Positions 1-9,515 of a stretch of 64,000 bases of DNA are shown in pieces. A model generated the notes under the pieces. That model did no database searches. It was not told the DNA's origin and saw only the letters and a program-made list of their open reading frames with translations. The stretch is from the NCBI RefSeq assembly GCF_040958095.1, contig NC_091160.1:43122935-43186934 (forward strand), written 5' to 3'. The stretch's first letter is position 1, and each line of letters begins with the position of its first letter. The position numbers were made by a program, and so were the translations under genes. The stretch comes from Procambarus clarkii. Its lineage: Eukaryota; Arthropoda; Malacostraca; Decapoda; Cambaridae.

Positions 1-190
1 GCCGTTGTCTTGGCCACCAGGCCAGCCGTGGTCTTGGCCACCAGGCCAGCCGTGGTCTTGGCCACCAGGCCAGCCGTGGTCTTGCCCACCAGGCCAGCCG
101 TGGTCTTGGCCACCAGGCCAGCCGTGGTCTTGCCCACCAGGCCAGCCGTGGTCTTGGCCACCAGGCCAGCCGTGGTCTTGGCCATATTAT
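1..190. repeat. 24-bp minisatellite
   Basis: About seven and a half tandem copies of a 24-bp unit containing CCACCAGGCCAGCCGTGG. Copies differ mainly at one position (TTGGCC versus TTGCCC). The unit is a multiple of three, so it leaves open frames that are not genes. The array runs off the left edge of the window. From 190 to about 540 I see only G-rich low-complexity DNA. Confidence 0.95.
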
Positions 191-606
191 CAAGGCGTCG
201 TGCCACTGCTAAAGGACATATCTAAGCCATGATGACACTATAACTCCAGCTTGACATCATTAATTAGGTGGGGAAGAATGGCCGCAAGTGAGTGGTTGAC
301 TGAGAACAGGCAGCGAGGAGGAGGGGGGGGGGGGTAGAGAGTAGGGGCGTGTGGGTGTAGGGGGTGGGGCTGGGGGTTGGGGGGGACACGAGGATGAAGC
401 AGCATGGTGGGCAGCAGAGTCATGTCTGGTGGGGGGGTTGGGGAGGGTGCACAAGGGTTGTGGTAGTGTGGTATAGGCAGTCAGAGCCTGGGGGCGCGGT
501 CCACCACGTGGGGCGGGCGGGCGGACGGACACATTTGGGCGGGAAGGCTTCCCTAAGAGCTCTCCGAAGGGCTCTCCTAAGGGTTCTCCTAAGGGTTCTC
601 CTAAGC

Positions 607-1037
607 GGTCCGTCTAATTACCACAAGCTACCACAAGCTACACAAGCTTCAGAAAGCTTCCTGGCAATACGTTAGTAATGAATAAATATGATATATTTAC
701 TCATTATAATGTTGGTGCTGAATGTACAACACGAAAAAACATAATTTTAATCTGAAAAAGTATCTTTTTATAAAGAAATTAGACGAAAATAAAAAGCTGG
801 TGACGCCAAATCAAGTCGACGATCCAAGGTTAGGTTAGGTTAGGTTAGGTTAGGTTAGGTTAGGTTAGGTTTGGTTAAGTTAGGTTAGGTTAGGTTAGGT
901 TACGATAGGTTAGGATAGGTTAGGTTAGGTTAGGTCACCCTAACTTAATATATCATATTTATTCATTACTAACGTATTGCCAGGAAGCTTTCTGAAGTTT
1001 GTGTAGTTTGTGGTAGCTTGTGGTAATTAGATGGACC
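607..1037. mobile_element. Inverted-repeat element enclosing (TTAGG)n
   Basis: Two arms of about 93 bp, 607-699 and 946-1037, are near-perfect reverse complements; each outer end is GGTCCGTC or its variant and each inner end is an AT-rich stretch. Between them lie about 130 bp of AT-rich DNA and a TTAGG array. The element has no coding capacity, as in a MITE or other non-autonomous DNA transposon. Both flanks carry CTCCTAAGGG-type repeats in the same direction, so it seems to have landed in a short tandem repeat. The superfamily is not recognised. Confidence 0.75.
829..935 (+). repeat. Interstitial (TTAGG)n array
   Basis: About 20 copies of the pentamer TTAGG, with a few variants (TTTGG, TTAAG, GATAGG). 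TTAGG is the ancestral arthropod telomere repeat, also used by decapods. Here it is internal, short and slightly decayed, and it sits inside the inverted-repeat element 607-1037, so it is not a chromosome end. Confidence 0.95.
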
Positions 1038-1090
1038 CCTCCTAAGGGCTCTCCTAAGGGCTCCCCTAAGGGCTCTCGGCAGACAGTAGA

Positions 1091-1689
1091 GTACTGGATC
1101 TAGTTGTGGTATACGAAGGGGGTGGGGAAGACGGTCGGGTACTGTGCAAAGATGAGGTTGCAACTGCAGCTTTGTCAGCTGCAACACGTCGACACTTGAG
1201 CGGCCACGCCGCGAACACAGTACCATCCCCTCACAAAGACCCTAAATCCTATACGAACCTCCTTGAAAATGATCTTATAATCTCACACATGGAGATAGAG
1301 AGCAGCACCACCTTACGCTTGACCAGTTGAGGTATTGTGAGGGCGCGGGTGGGGGGGGGGGGGGGTAGAAATAGCCTAAGCCACTCTATCCCTTTGAGAT
1401 GTATTGTCTCAATAACCATACTTGAACTAGTATTGTGATCTCGTGCCATACCCGCCTTTGTATAACTATTCTACACACTGCACTACACACAAATCTCTCA
1501 CATACAACAAACACACTGTGATTACGCTCAGAAACTCATTAACCAAAAAATCGTTGAATATAAGAAACATTCTTATCCTCGCCTGGGTACAAACAAACAA
1601 ACAAAAACACAAATCAGGTTCACAAATGCTAAGCATCGCGAGCGTAAATGGTCTAAATGTTTCATACAGTTTCCGGCTGAGGCTCCAGA

Positions 1690-1690
<1 letters not shown>
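1091..1690. other. No gene seen; SINE tail at 1358-1436
   Basis: No convincing coding exon. At about 1358-1436 the plus strand carries the 3' end of the SINE family also found at 16738-16816: a G run, TAGAAATAGCCTAAGC, CTCTATCCCTTTGAGATG, and a diverged end with CATACTTGAAC. The remainder is unclassified unique-looking DNA. Confidence 0.5.

Positions 1691-1691
<1 letters not shown>

Positions 1692-1750
<59 letters not shown>
1692..1750. repeat. (CA)n microsatellite
   Basis: About 29 uninterrupted CA dinucleotides followed by a GA-rich tract (1751-1783) and a C run. Open frames across it on both strands are low-complexity artefacts. From 1784 to 2255 no gene or recognisable repeat was identified. 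Confidence 0.98.
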
Positions 1751-1753
<3 letters not shown>

Positions 1754-2258
1754 GAGAGAGAGAGAGAAGAGAAGAGAAGAGAGATCCCCCCCCCCCACAG
1801 TACCCCACTCGACAGCCCAACACCCAAAACAAACAAACACTCAAACCCCAAAAAGCAATATAGAGAGGAGCCAGAGAGTAGAGAAGACACCTGCCTCACC
1901 CCAGGTGCCCGCTCACCTGACCACATGACCTGCCAGGGGACACAAGTGACCCTTCCACCCCCTCTCACCCCTCCCATATATCTCACGCCTCACCCCCTCC
2001 CATATATCTCACCTCTCACCACTAACCTCCGCCTCCCTCCCTGGCCACCTGACACCAGGCTACACTGACTCAGCATGGACTGGTGGTCCCGGGCGAGTAC
2101 ACACGACAGCTACTCTGGGAGTTGTGATAAAGAGCCATTATAACGAGTCTCCAGTAACGAGGGAGGGTGTTAGATGTCCTGCTTCACCAGCAGATAACGC
2201 GCCCTCCACACATACGCCTTGCTGTGTAGGGGGGAGGGGGGGAGAGAGACAGAGAGAC

Positions 2259-2288
2259 TGCAGTTACCTTTGTTCTTATGTTCTTATG
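2259..2288 (+). mobile_element. Solo CR1 LINE 3' tail
   Basis: Thirty bases match the 3' terminus of the CR1-C element at 22831-23735 in the opposite orientation: CTGCAGTTACCTTTG followed by two TTCTTATG octamers. Short octamer repeats at the 3' end are characteristic of CR1. The rest of the element is absent, consistent with extreme 5' truncation. Confidence 0.65.
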
Positions 2289-2599
2289 ATAACTCCCGGA
2301 ACCACAAGGACTGCACTAGTGGCGTGCACGCGTTCGAGGCTCACCACCTCCCCCCCCCCAATACTGGACCCGACAACCATTAACCCGAGAAAGCGTCAAT
2401 ATTGTGATGCTTTTCGTTGACGTGGTCAATGGTGCAAAAACTGCAATGCATTAAGGTGGGGGGCGGAGGCCCCCGGCTAACATGACTGGCAACAATGACT
2501 CTTAGCAACACCCCCCCCCCCGTGGCCCCGGGGGACGAGCAGGGGTAGAGGAGGATAGGTAGAAGGTACAGTTGGTGATGGGTGAGAAGTGAAGGTTAT

Positions 2600-2706
2600 C
2601 ACCAGGGTGTTATCATCAGGTCAGGGAGTGGAGGTGTTATCTTAGTCACCAGGGTGTTATCGGAGGTGTTATCATCAGGTCAGGGAGTGGAGGTGTTATC
2701 TTAGTC
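2600..2706. repeat. Short direct repeat, about 60 bp unit
   Basis: A segment including GTTATCATCAGGTCAGGGAG and GGAGGTGTTATCTTAGTC occurs twice in direct orientation, with a shared CACCAGGGTGTTATC junction. Confidence 0.8.
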
Positions 2707-2804
2707 ATAAGGTCAAGGAGTTCACAAAACACTGCCTCAGTACTCTGCCCACACCACAACATGGTGCAACATCTTGCTTGTGTGGGCGTGCGGGCGCGCG
2801 CGCG

Positions 2805-3898
2805 TGTACTCACCTAGTTGTGTCTGCAGGATCGAGCATTGACTCTTGGATCCCGCCTTTCGAGCATCGGTTGTTTACAGCAATGACTCCTGTCCCATTT
2901 CCCTATCATACCTGGTTTTAAAATTATGAATAGTATTTGCTTCCACAACCTGTTACTGAAGTTCATTCCATTTTCCTACTACTCTCACGCTAAAAGAAAA
3001 CTTCCTAACATCTCTGTGACTCATCTGAGTTTCAAGCTTCCATCCATGTCCTCTCGTTCTGTTACTATTCCGTGTGAACATTTCGTCTATGTCCACTCTG
3101 TCAATCCCTCTGAGTATCTTATACGTTCCTATCATGTCCCCCCTCTCCCTTCTTCTTTCTAGTGTCGTAAGGCACAGTTCCCTCAGGCGCTCTTCATACC
3201 CCATCCCTCGTAGCTCTGGGACGAGTCTCGTTGCAAACCTCTGAACCTTTTCCAGTTTCATTATATGCTTCTTCAGATGGGGACTCCATGATGAGGCGGC
3301 ATACTCTAAGACTGGCCTTACGTAGGCAGTGTAAAGCGCCCTAAATGCCTCCTTACTTAGGTTTCTGAATGATGTTCTAACTTTTGCCAGTGTAGAGTAC
3401 GCTGCTGTCGTTATCCTATTTATATGTGCCTCAGGAGATAGATTAGGTGTTACGTCCACCCCCAGGTCTCTTTCACGCATCGTTACAGGTAGGCTGTTCC
3501 CCTTCATTGTGTACTGTCCCTTTGGTCTCCTATCTCCTAGTCCCATTTCCATAACTTTACACTTGCTCGTGTTGAATTCCAGTAGCCATTTCTCTGACCA
3601 TCTCTGCAACCTGTTCAGGTCCTCTTGGAGGATCCTACAATCCTCGTCTGTCAAAACTCTTCTCATCAACTTTGCGTCATCCGCAAACATCGACATGTAG
3701 GACTCTACGCCTGTAAACATGTCGTTAACATTTACAAGAAATAGAATTGGTCCCAGCACCGATCCTTGTGGTACTCCACTTGTTACTGTTCGCCAGTCCG
3801 ACTTCTCGCCCCTTACCATAACTCTTTGGCTCCTTCCTGTTAGGTAGTTCCTTATCCATGCTAGGACCTTTCCCCCCACCCCCGCCGGCCTCTCGAGC
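2805..3898 (-). mobile_element. CR1-clade LINE, 5'-truncated (subfamily A)
   Basis: Minus-strand open frame 2953-3879 (308 codons) encodes the C-terminal half of a non-LTR reverse transcriptase: SGVPQGSVLGP, the catalytic FADD box (FADDAKL), then the thumb with RERDLGV, YVRPVLEYAASSW, KLEKVQRFATRLVPEL and YEERLRELCLTTLERRRERG, all typical of CR1. The frame is lost near the C-terminus and the 3' end reads CACAACTAGGTGAGT at about 2811-2825. There is no endonuclease domain or first ORF, so it is a dead 5'-truncated copy. A TG tract at 3899 separates it from the next element. Confidence 0.9.
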
Positions 3899-3904
3899 GT
3901 GTGT

Positions 3905-4902
3905 GTGTGTGTAATTACCTAAGTGTAATTACCTAAGTGTAGTTACAGGATGAGAGCTACGCTCGGGGTGTCCCGTCTTCCCAGCACTCTTTGTCATATA
4001 ACGCTTTGAAACTACTGACGGTCTTGGCCTCCACCACCTTCTCACCTAACTTGTCCCAACCGTCTACCACTCTGTTTGTCAAAGTGAATTTTCTTATATT
4101 TCTTCGGCATCTGGGTTTAGCTAGTTTATATCTATGACCTCTTGTTCTTGAAGTTCCAGGTCTCATGAAATCTTCCCAATCGATTTTATCAATTCCTGTT
4201 ACTATTTTGTATGTAGTGATCATATCATCTCTTTTTCTTCTGTCTTCTAGTTTTGGCATATTTAATGCCTCTAACCTCTCCTCGTAGCTCTTGCCCTTCA
4301 GTTCTGGGAGCCACTTAGTAACATGTCTTTGCACCTTTTCCAGTTTGTTGATGTACTTCTTAAGATATGGGCACCACACAACCGCTGCATATTCTGGCTT
4401 TGGCCTAACAAAAGTCATGAACAATTTCTTTAGTATATCGCCATCCATGTATTTAAAAGCAATTCTGAAGTTAGAAAGCGTGGCATAGGCTCCTCGCACA
4501 ATATTCTTTATGTGGTCCTCAGGTGATAGTTTTCTATCTAGAACCACCCCTAGATCTCTTTCTTTATCAGAGTTCTTTAAAGATTTCTCACATAATATAT
4601 AGGTTGTGTGAGGTCTATGTTCTCCTATTCCACATTCCATAACATGGCATTTATTAACATTAAATTCCATTTGCCAAGTGGCGCTCCATGTACTTATTTT
4701 GTCCAGGTCTTCTTGAAGGGCATGACAATCATCCAAGTTTCTTATCCTTCCTATTATCTTAGCATCATCAGCAAACATGTTCATATAATTCTGTATACCA
4801 ACTGGTAGATCATTTATGTAGACAATAAACATCACTGGTGCAAGAACTGAACCCTGTGGTACTCCACTTGTGACATTTCTCCAGTCCGATACATTGCCTC
4901 TG

Positions 4903-4903
<1 letters not shown>
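3905..4903 (-). mobile_element. CR1-clade LINE, 5'-truncated (subfamily B)
   Basis: Minus-strand frame from about 4903 to 3957 gives SGVPQGSVLAP, FIVYINDLP, FADDAKI, KERDLGVVLDRKLSPEDHI, YEERLEALNMPKLEDRR and a C-terminus ending KECWEDGTPRA. It differs clearly from subfamily A and its 3' tail consists of repeats of TTAGGTAATTACAC. The 5' end is cut at the GT microsatellite beginning at 4903. Same-family fragments lie at 33760-34372 (minus) and 35548-35771 (plus). The frame is open over this stretch, so this copy looks fairly recent. Confidence 0.9.

Positions 4904-4992
<89 letters not shown>
4903..4992. repeat. (GT)n microsatellite
   Basis: About 45 GT dinucleotides directly abutting the 5' truncation point of the CR1-B element. 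From 4993 to about 5215 no gene or known repeat was recognised. Confidence 0.98.
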
Positions 4993-4993
<1 letters not shown>

Positions 4994-5216
4994 TCTGTCT
5001 GTCTCCACTAATGCTAATAACGTGTATTTACACAATTCTAGAGTATAACATATTCTTGACACTCCAAAGTTACACAGTAGTAACTTTACAACATACAATA
5101 AATGGCAACAAGCCAGTAGAAGCCTTGCAAGGTGGCTGAGAGTCCACAGGCGGGGTGTTGAGGCCTTCAAGGAGTAAGTTGACAAGAGCAGGGAGCAGTA
5201 GAGGATTACCCCCAGG

Positions 5217-5295
5217 TTAACAAATCCACAAGGGCCGTGACGGGGATTCGAACCTGCGTCCAGGAGCACCCCAGGTTGTTAGTGCGGGCTCCAGC
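5217..5295 (-). mobile_element. tRNA-derived SINE head (family 3)
   Basis: The reverse complement carries the B-box-like GGTTCGAATCCCCGTCACGG followed by CCCTTGTGGATTTG, shared with 8062-8125 (minus) and 11463-11530 (plus). Only the tRNA-like head and its immediate downstream part are present. Confidence 0.65.
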
Positions 5296-5348
5296 CACAA
5301 CTACCCTCACTCACCAGATGATGACCGTGAAAGCCCAGCTGTGATAAT

Positions 5349-5437
5349 TAGCAGGATTAGGCAGGATAAGGATTAGTCAGGATAAGGATTAGGCAGGATA
5401 AGGATTAGGCAGGATAAGGATTAGGCAGGATAAGGAC
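5349..5437. repeat. GGATTAGGCAGGATAA tandem repeat
   Basis: Five or so tandem copies of a 16-18-bp unit, GGATTAGGCAGGATAA and a variant with TCAGG. Confidence 0.9.
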
Positions 5438-5498
5438 CGCGCGCCGCCACGCAACCCATCCTCTCAACTAATACCTGCTTGAGACATCGCGCAAGGGG

Positions 5499-5806
5499 GG
5501 TAGAAATACCCTTGAGGTTATCTTGAGATGATTTCGGGGCTTTAGTGTCCCCGCGGCCCGGTCCTCGACCAGGCCTCCTCCCCCAGGAAGCAGCCCGTGA
5601 CAGCTGACTAACACCCAGGTACCTATTTTACTGCTAGGTAACAGGAGCATCAGGGCGAAAGAAACTACCCATCGTTTCTCGCTGGCGACCGGGATCGAAC
5701 CCAGGATCACGCGCCCAGTGTTCTGTCCGCTCAGCCACCGGCTCACCAAGCTACTCTATCCCTTTGAGATGTATTTTTTCTTGTCTCAATAAACATACTT
5801 GAACGT
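5499..5806 (+). mobile_element. SINE family-3 tail split by another SINE
   Basis: The tail begins at 5499 (G run, TAGAAATA) and resumes at about 5750 with AAGCTACTCTATCCCTTTG and ends AATAAACATACTTGAAC. Intact tails elsewhere (16738-16816) read continuously, so the intervening family-1 SINE was inserted into it. Confidence 0.75.
5513..5750 (-). mobile_element. tRNA-derived SINE (family 1)
   Basis: Full-length-looking minus-strand copy. On its sense strand it has a tRNA-like head with a B-box-like GGTTCGATCCCGG, a central part TTACCTAGCAGTAAAATAGG and GGTACCTGGGTGTTAGTCAG, and a 3' part with GAGGACCGGGCCGCGGGGAC and CATCTCAAGATAACCTCAAG. This family recurs throughout the window. It encodes no protein. 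Confidence 0.85.
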
Positions 5807-6041
5807 GATACATCGCCTAGGACAGCACACTGGACTTGTGATCCTGTGGTCCCGGGTTCGATCCCAGGCGCCGGCGAGAAACAATGGGCAGAGTTTTTTT
5901 CACCCTGATGCCCCCGTTACCTAACAGTAAAATAGGTACCTGGGTGTTAGTCAGCTGTCACGGGCTGCTTCCTGGGGGTGGAGGCCTGGTCGAGGACCGG
6001 GCCGCGGGGACACTAAAGCCCCGAAGTCATCTCAAGATAAC
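5805..6041 (+). mobile_element. tRNA-derived SINE (family 1)
   Basis: Plus-strand copy with head CCCGGGTTCGATCCCAGG, body GGTACCTGGGTGTTAGTCAG and tail CATCTCAAGATAACC. It directly follows the nested SINE pair, making a cluster of three SINE insertions within 550 bp. Confidence 0.85.
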
Positions 6042-6120
6042 CACCATCACACGTAGTGTTCCCCGCAGGACCTTAGTCCTAATTTCCCCCACAATACCTC
6101 CCACCAAATCCTTTAACAAG

Positions 6121-6195
6121 CCATTCACTGCTGGGTGAACACAGGCTACAGTTAAGGACTGGCGCCCAGTCAATCCTCCCTGGCTTGTTAGTGTA
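6121..6195 (-). mobile_element. SINE family-2 fragment
   Basis: The reverse complement contains GGATTGACTGGGCGCCAG, TCCTTAACTGTAGCCTGTG and the AGCAGTGAA segment, as in the longer family-2 copies at 7712-7948 and 17906-18115. Confidence 0.6.
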
Positions 6196-6298
6196 ACCAC
6201 CGTTACAAATCAAACCATTAAGAAAATTAACAACTCACAATTAGGCTGTGTCGGGGGGAGGAGAGTGTTATACGACGTTGTTGTCTTAGCTTCACCTC

Positions 6299-6345
6299 TG
6301 AACCAAAGTTGCAAGTAGCACGGGCTATGGTGAGCCCGGAGTGGA
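6299..6345 (+). mobile_element. Stem-loop terminal motif (Helentron-like?)
   Basis: AAGTAGCACGGGCTATGGTG then AGCCCG: the CGGGCT/AGCCCG pair forms a 6-bp stem with a 6-base loop. The same motif recurs at 14199-14245, 15480-15556 and 15705-15745. A short stem-loop near an end without target duplication is typical of Helitron/Helentron elements, but no Rep/helicase coding is visible, so the class is inferred. Confidence 0.45.
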
Positions 6346-6534
6346 CCTGGAACAGGAGCGGGATGGGCTTAATTATATCCAACCCTTTATTGAGAGAGAG
6401 AGACCCAGGTTGGCGACACCTCACCACGCCGACACACACAAGCAGCTTAACCTATTATACTGCTAGTCTACCTGTCCCCCTCCCCTCATATAATGTGGGT
6501 AGCGCCCAGACGGTAGGTGGGGACACATCTAGGG

Positions 6535-6632
6535 TGAGGGTGGACAAGGCAGAGGGTGGACAAGGCAGAGGGTGGACAAGGCAGAGGGTCGACAAGGCAG
6601 AGGGTCGACAAGGCAGAGGGCGGACAAGCCAG
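6535..6632. repeat. 16-bp minisatellite
   Basis: Six to seven copies of GGACAAGGCAGAGGGT with GGTGG or GGTCG variants. Confidence 0.92.
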
Positions 6633-6754
6633 AGGACAAGGAAGAGAGTGGGTGGGAGAGACATGAATGAAAACACACACAGACTCCAGGCAAGAAAGTG
6701 ACTCACAGGTTGGGTGGTGACGGGGCGGGCAACTCCAGGCTGAACAACACACCC

Positions 6755-6985
6755 TTAAATTTAAATTTTGCCCCGAGGGGCGAGTTTATTGGGCAGCGCC
6801 ACTCATCTTGTGAGTGAACATACCGCCATAGCAGAATGTACAACACTCCCCAATAGGAAGAAACCCCGCTGGGTTGTTCATCCTGTCACTTGTACCCAGA
6901 CACAGCTGGGACTTGCTTAACTGTCTCAAGTGAACAGCTCCTCAAACAAGAAGATTAACATTTATCAACCCTTAAAAGCTTACGT
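6755..6985 (+). repeat. Unclassified dispersed repeat D
   Basis: Begins TTAAATTTTGCCCCGAGGGG, CGAGTTTATTGGGCAGCGCC, then GTGAGTGAACATACCGCCAT, AATAGGAAGAAA and CAGACACAGCTGGGACTTGC, ending in AT-rich sequence. Related copies lie at 13858-13915 (minus, first part only) and 18735-18895 (plus, later part only), which together show it is a dispersed repeat of at least 230 bp. No coding potential; class unknown. Confidence 0.6.
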
Positions 6986-6989
6986 TATC

Positions 6990-7711
6990 GCTACAGTGCC
7001 CAATACCTACCCCAGAGGGTATGGTACCTACCCCAGAGGGCATGGAGGGGGGTGGGGGGGGGATTATGGGTAAAACTTGGGTTGGCTACCAGCTCGGTGC
7101 CCCCAGAGACCTTAGTGAATTCAGGAGAAACGCAGGTTGTATCATCTTTATAACGTGGGTCCTGGACGCTGGTTCAAATCCGTTGCCAGCGAGGCCAAGC
7201 ACCTGTTGCTTGCCTAGCACCCTAAGCACCTCATGCTTGCCTAACACCTTCAACACCCCCCCCTACCCCCCAGTCATGGGCAAGGAGCGTGGGTATGACT
7301 CAGCAACAAGGAGTAAAGCCTCCTCTCACCATTAATGAATGACTCACCTTCACACACAGGTGAAGGTGAGTCTCTGCCTCAAAATGATTTTCATTCATAT
7401 GGTAATTTTCATTGCCATACAAACCAATGTTCAGGGAAATGTTATGGATTCTATCCTCATGAAAATACCAAAAGCCCATTCAAAAATATATTAATAATTA
7501 CTGAAAAAACAAAAACAAAATACTTCTTTCATTCTAATATCAAATTAAAATTTACAAATGTTTATATCCTAATTAGAAAAAAAAGTTCGGCTCAAAAAAG
7601 TTCGTCTATTGGTGACTATTTGAATCTTTTTTACTTTACAGTAGAAAAGATTCAATATAAAATGCAACCCCCCCCCCCATCAAATGGATTGAAATAAGAC
7701 ATTGAAAATAA
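6990..7711. other. No gene seen; low-complexity and AT-rich
   Basis: Contains a CCCCAGAGGG doublet, a G run, a possible tRNA-like remnant near 7160-7195 (GCTGGTTCAAATCC), a short hairpin around 7345-7366 (CTCACCTTCACAC with GTGAAGGTGAG) and AT-rich sequence to 7711. An open frame of 120 codons at 7335-7697 is lysine/asparagine-rich and resembles no protein I know. Confidence 0.4.
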
Positions 7712-7948
7712 ATCAGTCTCCGTGGTGCAGTGGTAAGACACTCGCCTGGCGTTCCGCGAGCGCTTTGTCCTGGGTTCGTATCCTGGCCGGGGAGGATTTA
7801 CTGGGCGCAATTCCTTAACTGTAGCCTCTGTTTAACTCAACAGTAAAATGTGTACTTGGTTGTAACAAGGATTCTTCGCGGCGGGGATCGTATTCCAGGG
7901 ACCTGCCCGAAACGCTACGCGTACTAGTGGCTCTACAACCATGTAACA
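7712..7948 (+). mobile_element. tRNA-derived SINE (family 2)
   Basis: Head TCCGTGGTGCAGTGGTAAGA (A-box-like) and TGGGTTCGTATCCTGGCCGG (B-box-like), then GGATTTACTGGGCGCAATTC, CTTAACTGTAGCCTCTG and a 3' part GGGACCTGCCCGAAACGCTA. A second copy at 17906-18115 has the same order. Confidence 0.8.
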
Positions 7949-8061
7949 ACTCTTCTATATATCTCAAAAAAAAAGACAATATTACCAAAACAAAATCAGT
8001 ATTAATTTTTGTATAGAAACACCAGACAAACATATCACCTTACCTTGAGCAGAGCTGGTAG

Positions 8062-8125
8062 GACAAATCGTCAAGGGCCGTGACGAGGATTCGAACCTGC
8101 GTCTGAGAGCAACTGTTGGCAGGGC
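8062..8125 (-). mobile_element. SINE family-3 head fragment
   Basis: The reverse complement contains ACGCAGGTTCGAATCCTCGT and CACGGCCCTTGACG, the tRNA-like B-box region of family 3. Confidence 0.65.
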
Positions 8126-8292
8126 AATTATTTTCAGAACAGCGACGGGAAGAGAACTGAAAATACAATAATACAATCGTTATATTTACATAACAAAATA
8201 CAATACAGTTATCAACTACTGTAGTCTCAATTAAACCTTACCAAACCTTTATCATACAATCGTATATAATTTGGATCACGTTCAATCCACAA

Positions 8293-8565
8293 TACACGGA
8301 ATTCATAGTGCCTGACAGCTGACAGTGCTTCGGATTCGTAGTCCTGAGGTTCCGGGTTCGATCCCCGGTGGAGGCGGAGACAAATGGCCAAAATGTTTCT
8401 TTCACCCCTGATGCCTCTGTTCACCTAGCAGAAAATAGGTACCTGGGAGTTAAGACAGCTGCTACGGGCTGCTTCCTAAGAGGGTGTGTAACAAAAAGGA
8501 GGCTTGGTCGAGGACCGGGCCGCAGGGACGCTAAGCCCCGAAATCATCTCAAGATAACTTCAAGA
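8293..8565 (+). mobile_element. tRNA-derived SINE (family 1, diverged)
   Basis: Head CCGGGTTCGATCCCCGG, body AGAAAATAGGTACCTGGGAG, tail GAGGACCGGGCCGCAGGGAC and CATCTCAAGATAACTTCAAG. It carries an extra AAGAGGGTGTGTAAC segment in the middle, so it may be a sub-variant. Confidence 0.8.
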
Positions 8566-8581
8566 TAGCCTATTTTAATGC

Positions 8582-8582
<1 letters not shown>

Positions 8583-8670
<88 letters not shown>
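8583..8670. repeat. (AT)n microsatellite, left of palindrome
   Basis: About 44 AT dinucleotides directly abutting the palindrome at 8671. Confidence 0.97.
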
Positions 8671-8672
<2 letters not shown>

Positions 8673-8823
8673 CAATGTCAGACTACGGAGGAAAAATGAA
8701 ACAGGAATTTCCTTAAGTACTTTCGTATATTAATACATCTTCACTCCTTCTGAAGATGTATTAATATACGAAAGTACTTAAGGAAATTCCTGTTTCATTT
8801 TTCCTCCGTGGTCTGACATTGTC
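8671..8823. mobile_element. Near-perfect palindromic element
   Basis: Arms of about 74 bp: the left starts GACAATGTCAGACTACGGAG and the right ends CTCCGTGGTCTGACATTGTC. The loop is only a few bases (around CTCCT) and the arms differ at very few positions. It is flanked on both sides by long AT tracts. It has no coding capacity; the structure suggests a foldback or MITE-like element, or a palindrome formed by an inverted duplication. Confidence 0.85.
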
Positions 8824-8857
8824 ACATTTTTAAATCACGTGTTTATTTTCGTGATAT

Positions 8858-8864
<7 letters not shown>

Positions 8865-8949
<85 letters not shown>
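8865..8949. repeat. (AT)n microsatellite, right of palindrome
   Basis: About 42 AT dinucleotides, separated from the palindrome by about 40 bp that includes ATCACGTG and ACACACACA. Confidence 0.97.
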
Positions 8950-8951
<2 letters not shown>

Positions 8952-8965
8952 CTGAACGTTCCTAA

Positions 8966-9515
8966 TTTTTGTGTACATATAGCCTATTTTTGTGTACATG
9001 TAGCTTTTTTTTTGTGTACATATAGCCTATTTTTGTGTACATATAGCCTATTTTTGTGTACATATAGCCTATTTTTGTGTACATATAGCCTATTTTTGTG
9101 TACATGTAGCTTTTTTTTTGTGTACATATAGCCTATTTTTGTGTACACATAGCCTATTTTTGTGTACATATAGCCTATTTTTGTGTACATATAGCCTATT
9201 TTTGTGTACATATAGCCTATTTTTGTGTACATATAGCCTATTTTTGTGTACATATAGCCTATTTTTGTGTACATATAGCCTATTTTTGTGTACATATAGC
9301 CTATTTTTGTGTACATATAGCCTATTTTTGTGTACATATAGCCTATTTTTGTGTACATGTAGCCTATTTTTGTGTACATATAGCCTATTTTTGTGTACAT
9401 GTAGCCTATTTTTGTGTACATATAGCCTATTTTTGTGTACATGTAGCTTTTTTTTGTGTACATATAGCCTATTTTTGTGTACATGTAGCCTATTTTTGTG
9501 TACATATAGCCTATT
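8966..9515. repeat. 21-bp minisatellite
   Basis: About 26 tandem copies of a 21-bp unit built from TTTTTGTGTACATATAGCC. Variants have ATGTAG for ATATAG, or a T-run version (TAGCTTTTTTTTTG) that recurs at irregular spacing, showing higher-order copying. Because 21 is a multiple of three, long frames are open on both strands (for example 189 codons on minus). They are purely periodic and lack splice or start context, so I do not call a gene. Confidence 0.97.

Noticed and set aside
829-935. Chromosome end
   Set aside because: The TTAGG array is short, internal, decayed and flanked by inverted arms.
1466-1986. Open frames across the CA microsatellite
   Set aside because: Amino-acid composition is dictated by the dinucleotide repeat (HTHT, VCVC).
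2926-3162. Plus-strand ORF opposite the CR1-A element
   Set aside because: It is the antisense shadow of the reverse transcriptase on the minus strand.
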